Shown here: in pieces, positions 57,408 to 64,000 of the stretch
How the letters are laid out: the number at the start of each line of letters is the position of its first letter
How positions within the stretch are numbered: position 1 is the first letter of the stretch
Assembly: GCA_027919835.1 (NCBI GenBank)
Contig: JANVFP010000002.1
Location: forward strand, 1,798,001 to 1,862,000
DNA: 64,000 nt
DNA from: Lentinula raphanica
Taxonomy: Eukaryota > Basidiomycota > Agaricomycetes > Agaricales > Omphalotaceae
Direction: 5' to 3'
Translations under genes and position numbers: made by a program
The notes under the pieces: model-generated
What the model was told of the DNA's origin: nothing
The model's input: only the letters and a program-made list of their open reading frames with translations
The model's database searches: none

Positions 57408-60400
57408 ATGTCGACTCTCTCTCCAACTTCTCTCAATTCCCTCACTGTGAAAGAAATTCTACAGATCATATCTCTTTCCCAAACAGCAGGAATGAAGATT
57501 CCATCGGATATCCGACATGGTGCAAAGGCTCGGTTGATCAACTATATTCTTGAAAACGGGACACCAATGCTATTGAACCAGTTCCAGCACCATTTGAATT
57601 CAAAGGAGAAGGGTCCAAGCAAGATAATAGTAGGTAGAAAGAGAGCGCGTGAAGAAGAACAGAAGGGGAGACACGATAGTCGGAAGGCTTTGTGTCCTAG
57701 TGCTGACATGCCATCAGATATGCCGAATGAGAGCGATGGTCTATTCATGGAAGTGCCGACACCTGCTGAGCTTCGGAAGTATCACCAAGCATTTTACAAG
57801 GCAACATCAAATACTGAAGTTACACCACTCATTTGTGGTGTATGTGCTCGTGAAAACAATATTGGTAATCCTCCCAGCTCATATCGACGGATACCAATTC
57901 AAAGTATTCCCAATGCCCATCGCCTCATTCCCCATACTCCTCATCCCCACCAGACTCTGTATGAGGGCAAGCTATTTGAAATGGCAGGCTTTATAAATAG
58001 TCCAAATGGAGATATCCTTGTCACTATATGCAAAGATTGCTGGGGAGAACTCAGTGGCAAGCGGGATTTACCACCAAAGTTCTCACTTGCAAATGACATG
58101 TGGATTGGTGAAATACCATCTCCACTCTTGGGACTTACTTTCCCTGAACAGCTTCTCATAGCTCATCTGTATCCCCGAGTTTATGTGTTCAAGCTGTTCC
58201 CCAAAAAAACTCAAGGAAAACGGGATATCAAAACTCTGCAAAGTGCCATGCGTGGAAATGTAACAACTTTTGAATTGGACAATTCTGGTATAGAATCCAT
58301 GCTCGAAGGTGATCTGATGCCTCGTCCTGCTGCTATCTTGGCATCTGTAATTACTGTAACATTTTGTGGACTTGGTAAACTTCCAAAGACATGGCTTCGA
58401 AACACATTTCGTGTACGACGCCATGTAGTGCGGGATGCATTGCGGTGCCTGAAAGACAGAAATTCCAAATATTACAAGGATACAAAAATAAGTGAAGATC
58501 GCTTACATGAGCTGCCAGAAGATGATGTGCCAGATGAAATCACAGCTGTGATCCATCAGACAGATGATGCAGGCATTGTTGATGAAGAAGGTGCAAGCTC
58601 ATATGTACCAACAAATGAAGACAGTAAGTTGCTAAATGGATATAACAGTCAATAATATGCTGAGATTACTCTGCTTAGCTGCAGCAACAGATAACCCAGT
58701 TACAGATACTGAAGATTACAATGAAAAAGGTCAGCACTAACACTGGTAGATGATTCATTTCTGAAATATTCAACCATAATAATTTATATAGATGCAAGTG
58801 CACCTGATGTTATACCTCTTCAGATTTCAGGAACCATTGATACTGATGTTACAAAGCTCACTGGTAATGAGTTAATGCAGTGGGGGATATTAAATCTATG
58901 GAAAGAAGCTGATGAAGGGGCATATGCTGTGCGTCATGGTAAAGATGCAGTAAATGACTTTGGACAGCCTCGAAAAGGAGAGTCTGACAGTAAAGATCGA
59001 AGTGCAGCAACTGGAATAAATTTTTTTGAAAAGGCTTTTCCATTGCTATTTCCAAATGGACGTGGTGGATTGGAATGCTTTCATCCAAATCCCATAGATT
59101 TTGGAGATCAAATCAAATGGGCATTACGGTATCATGATGGCAGATTTCGCCGCCATGAAACATTTTCTTTCACAGCATTTGGTATTTTACAGCGTCGGCA
59201 GGCTTTAGGTGCATCACGTTTACAAACACGGCGCCAAAATTTTGAAAGAGATGCACACATACTATCATCTATTACTGTAGAAAAGCTCAAAGCTGCTCAG
59301 GAGCAGGAGGAAAAAGGAGAGCGAGTAACTGATAGTGCAATTTTGCTATTAAAGTCTCATGTTCATGCTGCTGCTGGAAAGGTGATGGGATCAAATGCAA
59401 GCAAACATCGGCTGAAAAGCCAGATCTGGTCAACATCAATTGCTTTAGGTCCCCCAAGTCTATGGCTTACTATAAATCCTTGTGATCTTCATGATCCTAT
59501 TCCTCAGATATTTGCAGGAGAAGATATCAACTTAGATAATCTGTTGGGATCTATCACACCAAGTACTGAAAAGCGAGCACAGAATGTTGCAGGAGATTCA
59601 TATGCTTCTGCAAAATTTTTCCATTTCACAATACAAGCTGTTCTCAAGACACTTTTTGGTGTACAAAAAAGTCATTATCAGCTTCATAGTGAGAAAGGAA
59701 TTTTTGGATATGTTTCTGCTTATTTTGGTGTAGTTGAATCACAAGGAAGGGGCAGCTTACACTTACATATGTTGGTCTGGCTTCGTCATGTTCCAACTCT
59801 TTCAAAAATGCAGGATCTATTGAAAACTGAAGAATTTCGACACCACATTCAAGAATTTATACGTGCAAATGCTCGAGCATATGTGCCTGGCTTAGAATCA
59901 AAAGATACAATACGAAGTATACCTAACAAAGTTGACATTGCATATTCTCGTCCACCAAATCCATTCTATGGTACAATACAGGAATATCAAAATAGCTGTA
60001 GTAAATTTGAGCTGCAAGTTGTCCGTGCAAAACAGGTGCATACATGTGAGCTACGTCGATGTTTGAAGGTTGATAATCGAGGCCGGTTAGTATGCAAAAG
60101 ACGAGCACCATTTGAAATTTCAAAGGTACCATATGTGATGGAGAATGGAAATTGGAGCCTAGAAAGACAGTATGAATTCATGAATGGATGGAATCCAACA
60201 TTCTCAATCTGTCTTCGCTGCAATAATGATTTGAAAGTGCTTTTGAATGGACCTGAAACTGTAAATATATCTTATTATGTGACAGGCTATTCATCAAAAA
60301 ATCAGCAAAAAAATCATAACATATCTGCTATTGCTGCAAAAACCTTGGCTTATCATATACAAAAAAATGACTACATTGACTCATTGCAAGATCAACAGCG

Positions 60401-63400
60401 ACTATTGTTATTCCGCATAATCAATGCTGTAAACAGTGAACAAGAGTTAGCAGCACCAATGGTTATGTCTTTTCTGATGGGATGGGGTGATGTATTTCAA
60501 TCTCATCACTATGCACCTGTATACTGGTCTTCATTTGTATCTGCACTTCTAAAGGCTCATCCAACAGTGCTGAATGCACAAGTCCAGACTACTAAAGAAC
60601 CTGAGCAATCACAAGAATCAGTTGAACCCCTTTCTATAGAGAGTGATGAGCAACAGAAAGATATTGAAACTAATGAGGAGGAAGGTGATGAAATGGCAGT
60701 ATTAGTACTGGATCAGAAGGGAAAGATTCATATTAAAAGTCAAGTGATTGATTATCAATATAGAGGTTCTGGTCTGGAGCATTATAATGTATATGAATTT
60801 TTCCAAAATACATGGGAGGAAAAAGCAGGATCAATGTAAGTTATAGTTATCAATTCTGCTATTCAATATGCTCATATCAGCATTAGGACAACAAAACAAA
60901 CAGAAGCATTAGAAGAAGAGGATGAAACAGAAGATATTTGCAAAGAAGCTGAGGTATGTGTAATACCATTTTATATGCATAATGTTCATTATACTATCAG
61001 ATTGGAGATGGAACTACTGATCAACAACGAAAACCAAAAAAGCGAGGCAGACCAGCACATGAACGTATTCCATATCAAGATAATCATCCTGAATATGGCA
61101 AAAAAATCCGAGTAAAAAGGTCCACTCATCATTCTACTATTCCTGATTTTGTTGGACAGTACTTTCCACGATATAACAAAGAGGGTGATAATGATTTTTA
61201 CTATGCATCAATGCTTGTGCTGTTAAAGCCATGGCGTCAAATTGGAGTGGACTTGAAATGTTCTTCTGAAAGCTGGAAAACTGCATATCAATCATTTATA
61301 AGTACAAGTTCCCAGCAGGTAAAAAATATAGTAGAGGGAATACAATTTTTTCATAGCTGCCAGCAAGCTGCACAGGCTGCACTGGAAGCAGAAGGTTACA
61401 AAGCTATTGAGGCAGCTGAACAGGCAGCAAGATTAGAGGAGGATATAAATGAGCTTGAAGATTTACAAAAGGAAGATGATGGCACACATACTGGAGGGTT
61501 ACAAATGTCAAAAGAAGGCCTTGAAACTCTGAAAGCAAGTCTTCAGCCTATTGGTGAGAATAATTGGGGAAGGGCAGCAGTTCTTACTGGACAGCAATAT
61601 GGATTACTTCCTAGAGACGGAGCTGAGGATTGGGATATTGGTGAAATAGAAACAGTATGTAATGCAAGTGGTGATGACATGAGAAATCTAATCAAGTGGC
61701 ATGCAGTGATGGAAGGGGATTCTAATCTGCATAGCATTGGGACAGAATCTATTAGCCAAGATGGAATAACAGAAGACTTGAATAATACACAACAAAAAAA
61801 GGGGAAAAAAAAGAACAAAACACAAGGAACTGCAAGAGTAGAAATGCTTACAAATAGTAGTAAGCAGCATGAAGTAGGAGAGGCAGATGCAGAAGGAGCT
61901 CTACCTATGTTAGATATTAGTGAACTTAGAATTGATCAACAGCGTGCATTTGAAATTACTGAATGGCATCTTGATCAATTTTTAGGTTAGTGATTTTTCA
62001 TAGAATATGAAATTATATTACTGACTAAGACATGTTTGATAGCTGGAAATGATCCACCAAAATTGCGAATGATTATACATGGGGAAGGTGGAACTGGCAA
62101 GTCCCGAGTCATTCAAACTATTACAAAAATGTTTGAAACAAAAAAAGCATCTTCAATGTTGCTAAAGTCAGCATATACAGGTATTGCTGCATCTTTGATT
62201 GATGGCAAGACACTTCATAATATTGGTCATGTGTCCATTAATCAGTCAGCTGCAAGAAAAGCACAGGGCATAAGTGATGATACAAAACAAAAGCTTCAAC
62301 ACTTTTGGGAACAATACCAGTATCTCATCATTGATGAGTGTTCTATGGTTTCCCGTGCATTTTTTGCAGAATTAGAGAGAAATATCAGTATTGGCAAGAA
62401 AAATCCAACAAATGGTAGCACTTTTGGTGGTTTGAATATAATTTTGTGTGGAGATTTCCATCAGTTTCCTCCTGTTGTTGCACCCAATGATGGTTTATAC
62501 ATGCCTGCAATCCCTGGAATTAGTAGTACTGATCAATGTACAGGAAGAATACTATATGAAGAATTTTCTACTGTTGTTATCTTGAAAGAGCAGATGCGTG
62601 TGGTAGACCAAGGGTGGCGAGAAATGTTGACAAGGTTACGGTATGGAAATGTAACACAGAAGGATATTGAATTGTTGAGAAGTACTATAATTTCAAATAA
62701 AGGAGCAGAACAAAAAACAGGAAAGGACTGGGACAAAGCATGTCTTGTTACTCCTCGACATGGGGTGCGAAGAGCATGGAATGATGTAGCACTCCGTAAA
62801 CACTGCCAGATAACAAAAGAAAGAATTTTTGAATGTCAGGCAGAAGATCGAGTGAAAGAGCAAGAGTTGAACATTGCTGAGGAATATGGCTTGGCACTTC
62901 GAAGCAGTGAAAGAACTATGGGTGGCAGACGGCGCAACACAAAACAAGATCTTCCTGAGAATATTTCTATAGCAATTGGTGCACGGGTCATGGTAGTACA
63001 AAATATTGACACTGACCTTGACCTTGCAAATGGTGCCCGAGGTACAATCATAGATATAATTTTACATCCAGATGAGCCAGTGTTTGATAAAGAAGCAAGA
63101 GTTGTGAGATTGAAATATCTTCCAATGTATATTTTGATAAAAATGGATCGGACACGTTTATCACAGTTGGAAGGATTAGATGAGAATGTGATACCAATTC
63201 AACCTCGTGTGCAAACTATGAGAATATCAGTCCAGCAAAAAAAAGGACCGCCAGTATCACGTACTGTCAAGCGCAAACAATTCCCATTGACTCTTGCTTA
63301 TGCATTCACAGATTATCGAGCACAAGGGCAGACAATTGTACCAGTGATCATTGATATTGCAAGTCCACCAACTGGTGCCTTGAATTTATTTAACATCTAC

Positions 63401-63505
63401 GTAGCTCTATCACGCAGTTCAGGAAGAGACAGTATACAGCTGCTACGGGATTTTGATCCAACAATATCACTGCCTTGCGCCCATGGTCAAGCACACGATA
63501 ACTAA
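57408..63505 (+). CDS. Helitron Rep/helicase (apparently intact)
   Basis: Exons 57408-58623, 58679-58729, 58792-60835, 60881-60953, 61001-61985 and 62043-63505, all joined in frame by GT-AG introns; about 1,940 residues. The N-terminal region resembles the DUF6570-type front end of fungal Helitrons, with a Cys pair in CGVCAREN and ICKDCWGEL. The Rep (HUH) domain has GRGSLHLHMLVWL (HLH at 59760-59768) and the tyrosine motif YYVTGYSSKNQQK (Tyr codons 60273, 60276, 60288). An AT-hook-like KPKKRGRPAHE follows. The last exon is a PIF1-type helicase with Walker A GEGGTGKS, YLIIDECSMVS, GDFHQFPPV, a QTI-containing TDYRAQGQTI and NLFNIYVALSRSSG. Helitrons nick single-stranded DNA with Rep and unwind it for rolling-circle-like transposition. 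Codon use is more AT-rich than in the protease genes. A possibly active autonomous copy. Confidence 0.9.
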
Positions 63506-64000
63506 AGAAGGCCTACCGCATGAGCGAGCACACAATAACCGAAGAGGTGAGTTTATTTTCGGAGAGGTAAACAACGATGTAGATAGCCAGCGCCCTTGAG
63601 CGGGCCCACAATTAGCAAGGGATATGGGGTGTTTTGGGGAAGGTAAACGATGTTAATGGTCTGCGCCCATGCGCAAGCAAACGTACATGAGCTGTAAACA
63701 ATGTATTAGAAGGTGAGGCATTCTGAGACATAACAACATACCGAGAAACACGAAACTTCATCTTATCCAGCTAACACCTCGAACAAGCATTCGGAGACCA
63801 AACCGAGTTGAAGTGGCAGGAGAAAGGTGGAAAGCTGGGATTGTCGAAAGATAGCATCCTAATAAATGGATGGAATTGGTGAGTAAGTGCAGAGATTGAA
63901 ATGTTGAAGAAGGAGGAAGGGCAGCAATGAATGAATGACGGATGGTCTCTGCAGATATGCAAGTTTTCAGTGGCATTGTCAAACGGCCGACGCCCTGGCG
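63506..64000. repeat. region 3' of the Helitron gene with degenerate repeats and hairpins
   Basis: The end of the coding sequence and what follows contain diverged units like GCGCCCATG..CAAGCACACGATAAC (63477, 63520, 63590 and 63660 regions), some preceded by AGGTAAAC.ACGATGT. Short hairpins occur: GCCC-TTGAGC-GGGC near 63590 and TGCGC-CCAT-GCGCA near 63661. One of these could be the 3' hairpin of the Helitron, but no unambiguous CTRR end follows. Nothing coding is supported at 63720-64000. Confidence 0.4.

Noticed and set aside
63758..63982. 74-residue minus-strand frame at the window end
   Set aside because: No motif, no splice context, overlapping frames of similar length; cannot be supported.

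Overview
The window looks like a repeat-rich, gene-poor part of the genome of a filamentous basidiomycete, most likely a mushroom-forming Agaricomycete. The evidence is many 45-70 bp GT-AG introns, a KDZ-type transposase, a fungal Helitron with a DUF6570-like front end, basidiomycete-style hAT, mariner and LTR remnants, and multicopy lineage-specific protein families. Everything was read by eye from the sequence; no database search was run.

Layout. 0-2.4 kb: end of an LTR retrotransposon, with an LTR at about 616-1899. 2.4-15.3 kb: a graveyard of DNA transposons. It holds a decayed hAT transposase, two copies (F1, F2) of an AT-rich foldback element family, an insertion carrying a tRNA-like sequence, a mariner/IS630-type transposase with one premature stop, and several MITEs. 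15.3-18.8 kb: an apparently intact KDZ transposase gene (minus strand). 19.1-25.2 kb: a hypothetical gene and the downstream parts of a broken NGN/KOW (Spt5-like) gene, split by a second LTR. 25.2-38.7 kb: a nested insertion. Foldback element F3 sits inside the Spt5-like gene with an 8-bp target duplication. F3 carries a 10.4-kb CACTA-like element with a 3-bp duplication, and that element is a giant palindrome carrying three MITEs. 38.7-40.1 kb: the upstream part of the same Spt5-like gene. 40.4-46.4 kb: a foldback element with a nested 83-bp palindromic MITE, a tandem duplication, and a large acidic multi-exon gene. 46.5-48.8 kb: an AT-hook gene broken by a MITE, plus a mariner end. 50.5-55.7 kb: a tandem family of PA-clan (trypsin-like) serine-protease genes: one intact copy, one with a single nonsense codon, one truncated copy and one possible relic. 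55.9-63.5 kb: an uncharacterised gene divergent from an apparently intact seven-part Helitron Rep/helicase gene.

The main results are structural. (1) A MITE family with termini CATCAGGAAAA is flanked by 2-bp target duplications at all eight copies found. (2) The nesting order gene > F3 > CACTA-like palindrome > MITEs can be read directly from target duplications and internal empty sites. (3) The two arms of the 10.4-kb palindrome are nearly identical over about 3.6 kb and carry the same MITE at mirror positions, so the inverted duplication (or arm-to-arm correction) is younger than that MITE. (4) In two places, removing an element and one target-duplication copy restores an uninterrupted reading frame, which confirms both the gene and the element borders.
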